From: Nitratireductor alexandrii
GTDB lineage: Bacteria > Pseudomonadota > Alphaproteobacteria > Rhizobiales > Rhizobiaceae
Reading direction: 5' to 3'
Assembly (NCBI RefSeq): GCF_004000215.1
Contig: NZ_RBVY01000005.1
Location: forward strand, 186,001-250,000
DNA: 64,000 nt
The first letter of the stretch is position 1, and every line of letters starts with the position of its first letter. The notes beneath the pieces are model-generated. The model saw only the letters and a program-made list of their open reading frames with translations. It was not told the origin of the DNA and searched no databases. The translations under genes were made by a program, and so were the position numbers. Positions 1 through 8,703 of this stretch are shown piece after piece.

Positions 1-2
1 CC

Positions 3-473
3 GGTTTTTTCTATGCCTTTTCCGTCTGCGTGATGCCGGGGCTCGACGCCGCGCGTCCCGCCGCCGCGATCGAGGCGATGCAGGAGATCAACCGCGCCGT
101 CCGCAATCCGGTGTTTTTTACCAGCTTCTTTGTAACGCCCGCCGTGGCCGCCGGCGCCGCCCTCCTGTGCTGGCAGGCCGGCAGAAGGCGGGCAGCCTAT
201 GCCGCCGGCCTCGCGACGCTAACCTATCTGGCCGGCGCGATGGCGCCGACCATTGTCGTCAACGTGCCGCTCAACCAGGCGCTCGCCGCCTATGGCGACG
301 GTGGCAACGGCCTGCCGGCGGCCGACATGTGGCGCGCCTATTCCCCCGCCTGGACCGGCTGGAACACGGCCCGCGGCGGCTTTTCTATCATCGCCATGGC
401 CTTCGCACTGTTCGCCCTTGCCACCCCTGCCGCGCACACGCGCGAGACGAGCGCGCATAAAACCCGTCCGTGA
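3..473 (+). CDS. DUF1772 family membrane protein, 5' truncated by the window edge
   Basis: The reading frame is open from the first bases of the window, so the start lies upstream and about 156 residues are visible. The visible part begins with a hydrophobic segment (FYAFSVCVMPGL) followed by an NRAVRNPVFF stretch, both typical of DUF1772 (anthrone oxygenase-like) membrane proteins. Two further hydrophobic helices lie around residues 45-80 and one near the C-terminus, and the conserved VNVPLNQ and SPAWTGWNTAR motifs are present. It converges on the acetyltransferase gene that stops 20 bases away. The family fold is recognisable, but no substrate can be assigned; many members are simply integral membrane proteins of unknown role. 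Confidence 0.8.
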   Translation, partial: GFFYAFSVCVMPGLDAARPAAAIEAMQEINRAVRNPVFFTSFFVTPAVAAGAALLCWQAGRRRAAYAAGLATLTYLAGAMAPTIVVNVPLNQALAAYGDGGNGLPAADMWRAYSPAWTGWNTARGGFSIIAMAFALFALATPAAHTRETSAHKTRP

Positions 474-492
474 CGGCGCGCGCCGGCCGAGC

Positions 493-1041
493 TCAGCACG
501 GCCGCGCCGGATTGCCGGCGACGGTTGCCCCCGCCGCGACGTCGCGCGTGACCACCGCGCCCGCGCCGACGATCGCGCCGTCGCCAATGGTCAGGCCGGG
601 CAGGATGATCGCCCCGCCGCCGACCCACACGTCGCTGCCGATCGCGACCGGCAGCGCCCGTTCAAGGCCCTGCCCGCGCAGAACCGGATCGCGGTGGTGG
701 TCGGCGCAATAAATATGGACCGATGGGCCGAACATGGTGCCGGCGCCGATCGTAACCGGCGCCGTGTCGAGGATAACGCAGCCGGTGTTGAAATAGACCC
801 GGTCGCCGACGAACAGATTGAACCCGTAGGCGCAGTGAAACGGCGCTTCGATGAACACATCGTCGCCCAGTCGCCCGAAAAGCGCGCCGAGTGCCGGCGC
901 CAGCGCCCCGCGCACGGCGGGATGGGCGCTGTTGTGCGCATGCACGGCCGCCCGGGCCGCCGCGCGCAGGCCGTCCAATTCGTCATCGATGCAGCGATAC
1001 CAATCGCCGGCTTGCATGCGCTCGCGTTCACGTGATGTCAC
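493..1041 (-). CDS. maa: Maltose/NodL-type hexapeptide O-acetyltransferase
   Basis: This 182-residue protein should transfer acetyl from acetyl-CoA to a sugar hydroxyl (maltose, galactoside or a lipo-oligosaccharide, as in Maa, LacA and NodL). The N-terminus carries the Mac motif (ERERMQAGDWYRC), followed by left-handed beta-helix hexapeptide repeats. The catalytic His lies in CADHHRDP and the C-terminal repeats end in AGNPARPC. I chose the GTG at 1041 because GGGGAG lies about 7 bases upstream. The next in-frame ATG (1017) would remove part of the Mac domain and has no ribosome binding site. The frame is open further upstream, but that part has no family similarity. The actual sugar acceptor is not deducible. 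Confidence 0.85.
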   Translation of the reverse strand: MTSRERERMQAGDWYRCIDDELDGLRAAARAAVHAHNSAHPAVRGALAPALGALFGRLGDDVFIEAPFHCAYGFNLFVGDRVYFNTGCVILDTAPVTIGAGTMFGPSVHIYCADHHRDPVLRGQGLERALPVAIGSDVWVGGGAIILPGLTIGDGAIVGAGAVVTRDVAAGATVAGNPARPC

Positions 1042-1237
1042 CAGCTCGCTCCCCTGCCCTTGTGAAATCCCTCCGCCGCGACCACATAGGCGACATCGCC
1101 GCGGCCGATTCCCAGCGCCAGCGCGGCCCCGCGACCGGACTGGCATCATCGCCCCGCCCGCCCGTTCGGCCAATGGACTTTGCCCGGAGCGCCCGATAAT
1201 TTTGGACAGACTCGACAGCCATGGAAAGGCCCGCCCC

Positions 1238-3004
1238 GTGAGCCAGCACCGCGTGCAGCGTCGGCTAGCCGCCATTCTGGTTGCCGACATCGTCGGCTAC
1301 AGCCGCATGATGCGCGCCGACGAGGCGGCGACGCTGTCGCGGCTGAAGCGGTTGCGCGGCGATTTGCTCGACCCCAGGATCACCGAATATGGCGGCCGAC
1401 TGGTCAAGTCGACCGGAGACGGACTGCTCGCCGAGTTCCCCAGCGCCGTGGACGCGGTCCAGTATGCCGTCGACGTCCAGGACGCGATCGCGGCGGCGGA
1501 TCCGGGTTCGGACGGCGACCCGATGCGCCTGCGCATCGGCATCAATCTCGGCGACGTGGTGGTCGAGGGCGACGACCTGCTGGGCGACGGCGTCAATGTC
1601 GCGGCCAGGATCGAAAGCATCGCCCGGCCGGGCGGCATCTGCATCTCCGCCTCGGTCTACGACCAGGTCCGCCACAAGCTCGATCTCGATTTCGAGGATC
1701 GCGGCCTGCGCGAGGTCAAGAACATCGCCGAACCGGTGCGCACCTACGCGGTCAATCCGAAAAGCCTCGCCCGCAACGCCGGCGCCGCCGCCGACGACGA
1801 GCGCCTGGTGATCGCCGACGCACCGTCGATCGCGGTGCTGCCGTTCGACAATATGAGCGGCGATGCCGAACAGGATTATTTCTCCGACGGCATCACCGAG
1901 GACATCATCACCGATCTGTCGAAGGTCTCGCGGCTGATGGTGATCGCCCGCAACTCTTCCTTCACCTACAAAGGCCGCGCCGTCGACGTGAAGCAGGTGG
2001 CGCGCGAACTCGGCGTGCGCCACGTCCTGGAAGGCTCGGTGCGCAAGGCCGGCAACCGCGTCCGGGTGACGGCGCAGCTGATCGACGGCGCGACCGGCGG
2101 CCATGTCTGGGCCGAGCGCTACGACCGTGTGCTGGAGGATATTTTCGCCATCCAGGACGAGATCACCCTGGCGATCGTCGACGAATTGAAGGTCAGGCTC
2201 GACCTCGGCGAGAAGGATCGGCTCGGCACCAAGCCCTCGGCCAATGTCGAGGCCTACGACATGGCCCTGCACGGCCGCGAGAAGCTCATGGCCAGCGTCA
2301 GCCCGGCCAGCAAGGACGAGGCGATCGCCATGTTCGAACGGGCGCGCGCGCTCGATCCCGATTTCGTCGCCCCCTATGTCGGCCTCGCCTTCGCTCACCT
2401 CATGAGCTACACCAACGCCTGGCCGCCCGACCCGGACGCCTCGCTCGACCACGCCCTCGACCTGGCGCACAAGGCGATCGACCTCGACGCCAACGACCCC
2501 CTGGCCAGCCGCGCCTATGCGGTCGCGCTGTTGTGGAAGCGCCGTCTCGACGAGGCCTGCGGGGAATTGGGCCGGGCAACGGCGCTGGCGCCCAACGACT
2601 CCGAGCTCCTGGCCACGCGCGGCAACATGCTGGTCTATATGCATGAGCCCGACGCGGCGGTGGAAAGCCTGGAAAAGGCGATCCGCCTCGACCCGCTCTA
2701 TCCCGACATGTGGCTGCATTTCCTGGGCCACGCCTATTTCATGAAGGGCGATTACGAAACGGCGGCGCGCTATCTGCGCGAGCGCATTCTCAGGCAGCCC
2801 GACACCGACCTCTCCCGTACCATGCTCGCCTCCGCCTACGGCCATCTCGGCCGCGTCGACGAGGCGCGCCGACTGTGGAACGAGGTGTTCGAGGTCAATC
2901 CGCACTATTCGCTGGAACAGAAGGAGCGGGTCCTGCCCTACAAGGATCCGTCGGACTGGAACCGCTTCGTCGACGGCTTAAAAAAAGCCGGGCTGCCGCG
3001 CTGA
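1238..3004 (+). CDS. Class III adenylate/guanylate cyclase with TolB-like and TPR regions
   Basis: This 588-residue cytoplasmic protein starts with a class III nucleotide cyclase domain (residues 5-170). The two metal-binding aspartates are visible in LVADIVGYSRMM (D17) and KSTGDGLLAEF (D61), and the RIGINLGDVVVEGDDLLGDG segment is intact, so cyclase activity is plausible. A TolB-N-like domain follows from SIAVLPFDNMSGD, with the VRHVLEGSVRK motif, and the C-terminal half is made of TPR repeats. This architecture is expanded in rhizobia, where the TPR part probably senses or binds partners. The start is the GTG preceding SQHRVQRRLAAILVADIVGYS; the frame is open upstream but that part is the shadow of the acetyltransferase. 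The signal sensed is unknown. Confidence 0.88.
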   Translation: MSQHRVQRRLAAILVADIVGYSRMMRADEAATLSRLKRLRGDLLDPRITEYGGRLVKSTGDGLLAEFPSAVDAVQYAVDVQDAIAAADPGSDGDPMRLRIGINLGDVVVEGDDLLGDGVNVAARIESIARPGGICISASVYDQVRHKLDLDFEDRGLREVKNIAEPVRTYAVNPKSLARNAGAAADDERLVIADAPSIAVLPFDNMSGDAEQDYFSDGITEDIITDLSKVSRLMVIARNSSFTYKGRAVDVKQVARELGVRHVLEGSVRKAGNRVRVTAQLIDGATGGHVWAERYDRVLEDIFAIQDEITLAIVDELKVRLDLGEKDRLGTKPSANVEAYDMALHGREKLMASVSPASKDEAIAMFERARALDPDFVAPYVGLAFAHLMSYTNAWPPDPDASLDHALDLAHKAIDLDANDPLASRAYAVALLWKRRLDEACGELGRATALAPNDSELLATRGNMLVYMHEPDAAVESLEKAIRLDPLYPDMWLHFLGHAYFMKGDYETAARYLRERILRQPDTDLSRTMLASAYGHLGRVDEARRLWNEVFEVNPHYSLEQKERVLPYKDPSDWNRFVDGLKKAGLPR

Positions 3005-3050
3005 CGCCGGCGCCGTTCAGGCGCCGCCACCGCCCAGCGGCAGCCCCGCC

Positions 3051-4433
3051 TCAGCCGCGCTCCCGCGCCCGGCCCGTTCCGCGCTCGACAAGCACCGTCA
3101 TCAGCCACAGCCCGATCCCGATCGAGATCAGCACCGCCGCGATTTTATACTGGACCGGGTCGCGCCCCGTCCACGGCCCGGCGAGAAAGGCACACGAGGC
3201 CGCGCCAAGGACCGGCAGCGCCGTCGGCGCCTTGAAATGGCTGTGCGCCACGGGATCGCGCCGCAGCACCAGCACCGCGACATTGACCACCGTGAACACG
3301 CCCAGAAGCAGCAGCGCCGTGGTTCCCCCGAGCGCCGGCACGCCGCCGCCGAACCCGAGCAGACCGAATGCCAACAGCGTGGTGAACCCGATTGCCACAT
3401 GCGGCGTGCGCCGGCCGGCATGCACCCGCCCGAGCAGCGCCGGCAGCACCCGCTCGCGGCTCATGCCATAAAGCAGCCGGCTTGCCATCAACATGTTGAT
3501 CAACGCCGAATTGGCCACGGCGAACATGGTGATGAAGCCGAACAGGCCGACTGGAAAGGACGGCGCGCCCGCCTGCACCACCTTCAGCAACGGCGCCTCG
3601 CCCTCGCCCAGTTCGTCCGGCGGCACCAGCACGACAGCCGAGATCGAGACCAGCATGTAGACCAGCCCGGTGATCAGCAGGCCGGCCAAAAGCACCTTGG
3701 GAAAAATACGGCTCGGGTCCCGGCACTCCTCGGCCATGTTGACGGAGTCCTCGAAGCCGACCATGGCGAAGAAGGCGAGCGTGGTTGCCCCGACCACCGA
3801 CCAGACGACGCCCTGTCCGGGCACGGTCTTGAACTCCAGCACCCGGCCGAGATCGCCTTGCCCGGCGCCGATCGCCCAGAACCCGATCACGACGATGATC
3901 AGCAAGCCGCTGAGCTCGACCATGGTCAGCACGACGTTCAGTTTCACGCTTTCGCTGACCCCGCGAAAATTGACCAGCGCGATAATCGCCATGAAGACGA
4001 GCCCGGCCAGCGTCAGGCCGGCACCGTCCCGCAGCCCGAGGTCGAACGCTTCCGACAGATTGGCCGCGAAGGCGCGCGAGGCGGTCGACGCCGACGTGAT
4101 GCCCGAACTCATCACCGCGAAAGCGACGATGAAGGTCAGGAAGTGGATGCCGAACGCCTTGTGCGTATAGAGCGCGGCCCCGGCGGCCCTCGGATATTTG
4201 GTGACGAGTTCCAGATAGGAGAACGCCGTTACCAGCGCGACCGCGAACGCCACCAGAAAGGGCAGCCACACGGCGCCGCCGACCTGGTTCGCCACCTTGC
4301 CGGTCAAGGCGTAAATGCCGGTGCCGAGAATGTCGCCGACGATGAACAGCAGCAAGAGCCAGGGCCCCATCACGCGGCGAAGGCCCGGTCCCTCGGCGCC
4401 GTCACCGGTCAAGGGGGCCGAATGCGTCTCCAT
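3051..4433 (-). CDS. APC-superfamily amino acid/polyamine permease
   Basis: The 460-residue protein has about 12 hydrophobic segments. It opens with the APC signature for helix 1 (LLLFIVGDILGTGIYALTG), where unwound Gly residues bind the substrate amine. The ATG at 4433 is preceded by GGAGAG about 7 bases away; an ATG 15 bases upstream lacks such a site. It lies 53 bases downstream of the iron-sulfur protein gene, itself 151 bases downstream of mttB, all leftward and without an obvious terminator. It is therefore probably co-expressed with the methyltransferase and may import the methylated amine or amino acid it uses. Family membership is clear; the substrate is inference. Confidence 0.85.
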   Translation of the reverse strand: METHSAPLTGDGAEGPGLRRVMGPWLLLLFIVGDILGTGIYALTGKVANQVGGAVWLPFLVAFAVALVTAFSYLELVTKYPRAAGAALYTHKAFGIHFLTFIVAFAVMSSGITSASTASRAFAANLSEAFDLGLRDGAGLTLAGLVFMAIIALVNFRGVSESVKLNVVLTMVELSGLLIIVVIGFWAIGAGQGDLGRVLEFKTVPGQGVVWSVVGATTLAFFAMVGFEDSVNMAEECRDPSRIFPKVLLAGLLITGLVYMLVSISAVVLVPPDELGEGEAPLLKVVQAGAPSFPVGLFGFITMFAVANSALINMLMASRLLYGMSRERVLPALLGRVHAGRRTPHVAIGFTTLLAFGLLGFGGGVPALGGTTALLLLGVFTVVNVAVLVLRRDPVAHSHFKAPTALPVLGAASCAFLAGPWTGRDPVQYKIAAVLISIGIGLWLMTVLVERGTGRARERG

Positions 4434-4486
4434 GCTCGATCTCTCCATGTCCGGCGCGCAGGGCGCTCGATGCGCGCCCGGCCGGT

Positions 4487-5185
4487 TTATCGATCGACTG
4501 GAGCGCCGGCAAATGCGCGCATGTGGAAAGCCTGCTGGGCGTCGTCGTAACGCCAGCCGGCGCCGACCGGGCAGGCAAGCCGCGCCAGGCAGCCACGGCC
4601 GAGACAGGCACCGCCACGGCCGGAGCGCAGATGGGCAAGACAGGCGTCGGGGTCGTGACGGCTCGCCGAGACCGCATCGGCCGGGCAAGCAAAAAGACAA
4701 GGTTTTTCGACACATGCGTCACAGGCGTGAATCATCGCCTGAGGACGGGCCTCCGCCACTCGTGTCTCGAACAGCAGCGCCCCGCGATAGGCGTGCCACA
4801 GGCCGTATTCGGGATGGATCAGGATGCCGAGCGGCGACGGCTTCAGCCCCTCCGCGCGCATCGCCCAGCGCTGGAACGGCAAAAACGGTTTTTCGAACGG
4901 AAACACCGCCCGTGCCGAAAATCTTTTGGCGATCGTGCCGATCGTTGCGCGCGACCAGCAATCGAGCGGGTCGGCCAGAGCCGCCGGCTGTGCGGCGCGC
5001 CAGCGCGAAATATGCTGCCAGATGGCCGACCCGGCATGGCCGACCAGCACCACCGCTGTGGCCTCCGCCCCCGAAGGACCGGCCGGCGCCGCCTCGTCAT
5101 CGTCGAACACGAAGCCGCCGCGCGCCATCAGCCCATGCGCGGCGAGCGCCCCCGCCAGGCTTTCGCCCGCCGACCCGGCAACCAT
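4487..5185 (-). CDS. 4Fe-4S cluster protein downstream of mttB (QueG-like C-terminus)
   Basis: This protein has about 232 residues. Its C-terminal third carries a cysteine set (CDACVEKPCLFACP, then CLAHLRSGRGGACLGRGC and LACPVGAGW) that could ligate one or two [4Fe-4S] clusters. The layout resembles the ferredoxin-like end of epoxyqueuosine reductase and related corrinoid reductases, but the N-terminus lacks the QueG corrinoid domain. Position between mttB and the permease suggests it works with the methyl-transfer system, possibly passing electrons to the corrinoid activator. The ATG at 5185 follows directly on a GTG at 5188; neither has a strong ribosome binding site. The function is not established; the iron-sulfur assignment rests on the cysteine pattern. 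Confidence 0.7.
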   Translation of the reverse strand: MVAGSAGESLAGALAAHGLMARGGFVFDDDEAAPAGPSGAEATAVVLVGHAGSAIWQHISRWRAAQPAALADPLDCWSRATIGTIAKRFSARAVFPFEKPFLPFQRWAMRAEGLKPSPLGILIHPEYGLWHAYRGALLFETRVAEARPQAMIHACDACVEKPCLFACPADAVSASRHDPDACLAHLRSGRGGACLGRGCLARLACPVGAGWRYDDAQQAFHMRAFAGAPVDR

Positions 5186-5336
5186 CACCGCACACGCTCA
5201 ATAATGCCCGGCAACAGCTTCCGCACCGGCCGCCTCGCGCGCATGCCTACCCTCCGTCCGGCCCCTTGATGGCGGAGCGCCAGACCTCCTTGTGGATGAT
5301 GTCGGCCACTTTAGCCCGGCCGTCCTCGGGCTTCTT

Positions 5337-6911
5337 TCACGTGAAGGCGTCGGGCATCGACTCCTTCTTCTGGGCCACGAACGCGTTCAGCGCCTCGGCG
5401 ATGCCCTGGTCGAGAGCCGGTGCCTCGTAGCCTTCGAGCCAGCGCCGTGCAAGCCCGTTGGCACGCTGCGGCGCGGTCTTCTCGCCCTCGGCCTGCCATT
5501 GCTCGAAGGAATTGTTGTCGGCGATCGAGGAGCGATAGAAAGCGGTCTGGAAATTGGCCTGGGTGTGCGCGCAGCCGAGATAGTGGCTGCCCGGCCCGAC
5601 CTCGCGGATGGCGTCCATGGCCTGGCCGTTCTCCGACAGGTCGACGCCGGCCGCGAGCTTTTGCGCCATGCCGAGCTGGTCGACGTCCATCACGAATTTT
5701 TCGTAGCAGGAGGCCAGCCCCCCCTCCAGCCAACCGGCCGAATGCAGCACGAAATTGGTGCCGGCAAGCAGGGTCGCGTTGAGCGTGTTGGCGCTTTCAT
5801 AGGCCGCCTGCGCGTCCGGCACCTTGGAAGCGCACAACGAGCCGCCGGTTCGGAACGGCAGGCCGAGGCGCCGGGCAAGCTGCGCCGCGCCGTAGGAGAC
5901 CAGCGCCGGCTCCGGCGTGCCGAAGGTCGGCGCGCCCGACTGCATGGAAATCGAGGAGGCGAAGGTGCCGAACAGGACTGGCGCGCCCGGCCGCACGAGC
6001 TGGGTAAACGCCGCCCCCGCCATCACTTCCGCCAGCACCTGGGTCAGGGTTCCGGCGACCGTCACCGGGCTCATCGCTCCGGCCAGGATAAAGGGCGTGA
6101 CGATCGTGGCCTGATTGTTGCGGGCATAGACCTTGGCCGCGCCCAGCATGGTCTCGTCGAACACCATCGGCGAATTGGCGTTGATCAGGTTGATGACGAC
6201 CGTGTTGTGCTCGACGAATTCCGCCCCGAACAGGATCTTGCACATCTCGACCGTGTCCTGCGCCCGCTCGGGCGCGGTCACCGAGCCCATGAACGGCTTG
6301 TCGGACAAGGTCATGTGCGCCAGCACCATGTCGAGATGGCGCTTGTTGACCGGCACATCGACCGGCTCGCACACCGTGCCGCCGGAATGGTGGATCGAGG
6401 GCGCGAGATAGGCGAGTTTCACGAAATTGCGAAAATCCTCGATGGTGGCGTAACGGCGCTTGCCGTCGAGGTCGCGCACGAAGGGCGGCCCGTAAACCGG
6501 CGCGAAAACCGTCGCGTCGCCGCCGATCTCGACCGAACGCGCCGGATTGCGGGCGTGCTGGGTGAAGACGGAGGGCGCGCTCTTCAACAGCGCCCGGCAC
6601 AGGCCCTTGGGGAAATGCACCCGCTCGCCTTTCACCTCGGCGCCAGCGTCGCGCCAAAGCTGCAAGGCCTCGGCGTCGTCGCGGAACTCGATGCCGATCT
6701 CCTCCAGCACCCGGTCGGCATTGGCCTCGATCAGCGCCAAGCCTTCCTCGTCCAGCACCTCATAGGGCCGGATCTTGCGGTGGATGAAGGCCTGTTGGGC
6801 ACCGGGCCCGCCTCCCGACCGCGCCGCCCGCCGCGCCGCCGCGCCGCCACGATCGCCGCGCGCGCGCCGTGATGCGCCGGCCTCCTGCTCGACTGCCAGA
6901 TTCTCGACCAT
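5337..6911 (-). CDS. mttB: MttB-family methylated amine:corrinoid methyltransferase (non-pyrrolysine)
   Basis: The 524-residue TIM-barrel protein is a member of the trimethylamine methyltransferase (MttB/COG5598) superfamily, which moves a methyl group from a quaternary or tertiary amine to a cognate corrinoid protein. The frame has no in-frame UAG, so it belongs to the non-pyrrolysine branch, whose characterised members demethylate glycine betaine, proline betaine, carnitine or butyrobetaine. After the ATG at 6911 (GGGAAG about 7 bases upstream) comes an unusual Arg/Ala/Gly-rich stretch at residues 12-38, then the conserved core from IRPYEVLDEEGL. It is divergent from the corrinoid protein gene across 272 bases. 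The substrate cannot be read from sequence; glycine betaine or proline betaine is the best guess. Confidence 0.9.
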   Translation of the reverse strand: MVENLAVEQEAGASRRARGDRGGAAARRAARSGGGPGAQQAFIHRKIRPYEVLDEEGLALIEANADRVLEEIGIEFRDDAEALQLWRDAGAEVKGERVHFPKGLCRALLKSAPSVFTQHARNPARSVEIGGDATVFAPVYGPPFVRDLDGKRRYATIEDFRNFVKLAYLAPSIHHSGGTVCEPVDVPVNKRHLDMVLAHMTLSDKPFMGSVTAPERAQDTVEMCKILFGAEFVEHNTVVINLINANSPMVFDETMLGAAKVYARNNQATIVTPFILAGAMSPVTVAGTLTQVLAEVMAGAAFTQLVRPGAPVLFGTFASSISMQSGAPTFGTPEPALVSYGAAQLARRLGLPFRTGGSLCASKVPDAQAAYESANTLNATLLAGTNFVLHSAGWLEGGLASCYEKFVMDVDQLGMAQKLAAGVDLSENGQAMDAIREVGPGSHYLGCAHTQANFQTAFYRSSIADNNSFEQWQAEGEKTAPQRANGLARRWLEGYEAPALDQGIAEALNAFVAQKKESMPDAFT

Positions 6912-7029
6912 CGACTGACTTCCCGAAAGTGGTTGCGGGCCGGTCGCCGCGGCTCTGCGCGACCGCGCCGGCCCTTTGAGCGGATCGTATTCATCGCCCT
7001 TGGCCAAACCGTCCCGCAAACGCCAAGTG

Positions 7030-7047
7030 CTGTCGCAAAATCGACAG
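7030..7047. promoter_or_regulatory. 18-bp inverted repeat in the mttB/corrinoid-protein divergent promoter
   Basis: CTGTCG-CAAAAT-CGACAG is a perfect 6-bp dyad with a 6-base spacer, inside the 272-base region between the two divergent start codons. Its position makes it a candidate operator for a regulator controlling both sides. No regulator gene lies next to it, so the partner is unknown. Confidence 0.4.
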
Positions 7048-7183
7048 AAAAGCGCGAAAAAATTCAGTCGCTTTCGTATTGGCGAACGTCGCAATTCGGC
7101 TATGCGTCAACCCGCCATGACGAATACACATGGTGAGCGTGCCGGTATCTGTGATGACCGGTTCGCATGCTTGGGAGGCGCCG

Positions 7184-7882
7184 ATGTCCGATGATGAAAT
7201 CATCCTCTCCGAACTCGACGACGAAGAACTCGTGCAGCAGATGCACGACGATCTTTATGACGGGTTGAAGGAGGAAATCGAGGAAGGAACCCGCATCCTC
7301 CTCGATCGCGGCTGGCTGCCCTACAAGGTGCTCACCGAGGCGCTCGTGGAGGGTATGCGCATCGTCGGCGAGGATTTCCGCGACGGGATCCTGTTCGTGC
7401 CGGAGGTCCTGCTTTCGGCCAACGCGATGAAGGCGGGCATGGCGATCCTGCGCCCGCTACTGGCCGCCACCGGCGCCCCCAAACAGGGCAAGATGGTGAT
7501 CGGCACCGTCAAGGGCGACATCCACGACATCGGCAAGAACCTCGTCGGCATGATGATGGAGGGCGCCGGCTTCGACGTGGTCGATCTCGGCATCAACAAT
7601 CCGGTGGAAAAATATCTCGAGGCGCTGGAAACCGAAAAGCCCGACATTCTCGGCATGTCGGCGCTTTTGACCACGACCATGCCCTATATGAAGGTCGTTA
7701 TCGACGCGATGAAGGAAAAGGGCATCCGCGACGATTTCATCGTGTTGGTGGGCGGCGCGCCTTTGAACGAGGATTTCGGCAAGGCGGTCGGCGCCGACGC
7801 CTATTGCCGCGACGCCGCGGTGACGGTCGAAACGGCCAAGGACATGATCAAGCGCAAGCACAATATCCGCGCGTCGGCCTGA
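7184..7882 (+). CDS. Corrinoid (B12-binding) methyl-carrier protein
   Basis: A 232-residue MtbC/MtgC-like corrinoid protein that accepts the methyl group from MttB. An N-terminal helical cap (residues 10-95) precedes a Rossmann-type B12 domain with the base-off motif GDIHDIGKNL; H114 would be the lower cobalt ligand. Other B12-domain signatures, GMSALLTTTM and VLVGGAPLN, are present. The ATG at 7184 has GGGAGG 5 bases upstream, so the frame's earlier GTG is not needed. It reads away from mttB, as expected for a methyltransferase/carrier pair. In anaerobes such carriers pass the methyl to folate or coenzyme M; here a pterin-dependent methyltransferase is encoded downstream, so tetrahydrofolate is the likely acceptor. 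Confidence 0.93.
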   Translation: MSDDEIILSELDDEELVQQMHDDLYDGLKEEIEEGTRILLDRGWLPYKVLTEALVEGMRIVGEDFRDGILFVPEVLLSANAMKAGMAILRPLLAATGAPKQGKMVIGTVKGDIHDIGKNLVGMMMEGAGFDVVDLGINNPVEKYLEALETEKPDILGMSALLTTTMPYMKVVIDAMKEKGIRDDFIVLVGGAPLNEDFGKAVGADAYCRDAAVTVETAKDMIKRKHNIRASA

Positions 7883-7918
7883 TCGCCCGCCCTGCGCCCA
7901 CCTGGCGCCCGGCCGGGC

Positions 7919-8026
7919 TCAGTCGCCGCCGCCGTCGGCATACTGGTCGGGCGAAGCGCAGCCGGAAACCGTCAGGCCACCGGCAAGCGTCAGCACAACG
8001 GTAAGCGAGGCGATCAATTTGGCCAT
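7919..8026 (-). CDS. Small lipoprotein (35 aa) with lipobox
   Basis: A short leftward gene lies between the corrinoid and DUF1638 genes. It encodes a Lys-containing hydrophobic signal of about 20 residues ending in the lipobox LTVSGC, then a short acidic tail (ASPDQYADGGGD). AAAGG lies 8 bases before the ATG at 8026. The layout fits entericidin-like or other tiny outer-membrane lipoproteins of alphaproteobacteria. It is below the usual gene-calling cut-off. The exact fit of signal, lipobox and ribosome site makes it more than a chance frame, but expression is unproven. Confidence 0.65.
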   Translation of the reverse strand: MAKLIASLTVVLTLAGGLTVSGCASPDQYADGGGD

Positions 8027-8073
8027 GGCACTGCCTTTCGAGAAGGTGGAACGAACCGCAACGGGATCGTAAC

Positions 8074-8703
8074 ATGACATACCCGCATCCCCCTTCCCCG
8101 CACGCGCACAGGATGCTGGTGATCGGGTGCGGCATGATCGCCCGCGAAATCCTCGCGGTCAAACAACAGCTCGGCCTCGACCATCTCGACCTCACCTGCC
8201 TGCCGGCCGAACTCCATTATTATCCCGACCGCATTCCCGCCGCGATGGACAAGGCGATCGAAAAAGCCAGGGCCGACGGCTATCAGGACATTTTCGTCGG
8301 GTATGCCGATTGCGGCACCGGCGGGCTTTTGGACAAGATTTGCGCAAAGCACGGCGTCGAGCGGCTGGCCGGGCCGCACTGCTTCGCCCTTTATCAGGGA
8401 CTCGCCGCGTTCGACACGGTTGCCGAAGACGACATGATGGCCTTTTACATGACGGACTTTCTGTGCCGCCATTTCGAGACCTTCTTCCTCAAGCCGCTCG
8501 GCCTCGACCGTCACCCCGAGCTGATCAAGGACTTTTTCGGCAATTACGAAAAGGTGGTCTATCTCGCCCAGACCGACGATCCCGCTCTCGACCGGGTCGC
8601 CGAACGGGCCGCGCAGATGCTCGGTCTGGCCTATGAACGCCGCGCGACCGGCTATGGCGAACTGCCCCAGGCGCTCGCCACCGCCTACAGCCCGGCAGGT
8701 TAG
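8074..8703 (+). CDS. DUF1638 domain protein of corrinoid methyltransferase loci
   Basis: A 209-residue soluble protein matching DUF1638 across its length: a Rossmann-like start (MLVIGCGMIAREIL), the GYADCGTGGLLD motif with a conserved Cys, and the HCFALYQG segment. To my knowledge the family has no established biochemistry but is repeatedly found next to MttB-type methyltransferases and their corrinoid proteins. It is separated from the corrinoid gene by 191 bases that hold the small antisense lipoprotein gene. I would treat it as an accessory of the methyl-transfer system. Conserved Cys and His residues could bind a metal or corrinoid, but that is speculation. Confidence 0.82.
   Translation: MTYPHPPSPHAHRMLVIGCGMIAREILAVKQQLGLDHLDLTCLPAELHYYPDRIPAAMDKAIEKARADGYQDIFVGYADCGTGGLLDKICAKHGVERLAGPHCFALYQGLAAFDTVAEDDMMAFYMTDFLCRHFETFFLKPLGLDRHPELIKDFFGNYEKVVYLAQTDDPALDRVAERAAQMLGLAYERRATGYGELPQALATAYSPAG

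Noticed and set aside
1265-2905. Long open frame on the minus strand opposite the cyclase gene
   Set aside because: Shadow of a GC-rich coding frame: composition is His/Arg/Val/Gly-rich without domains, while the plus strand has full cyclase and TPR motifs.
5337-6911. Possible pyrrolysine-encoding mttB
   Set aside because: The reading frame is continuous with no in-frame UAG, and no pyl genes are in the window.
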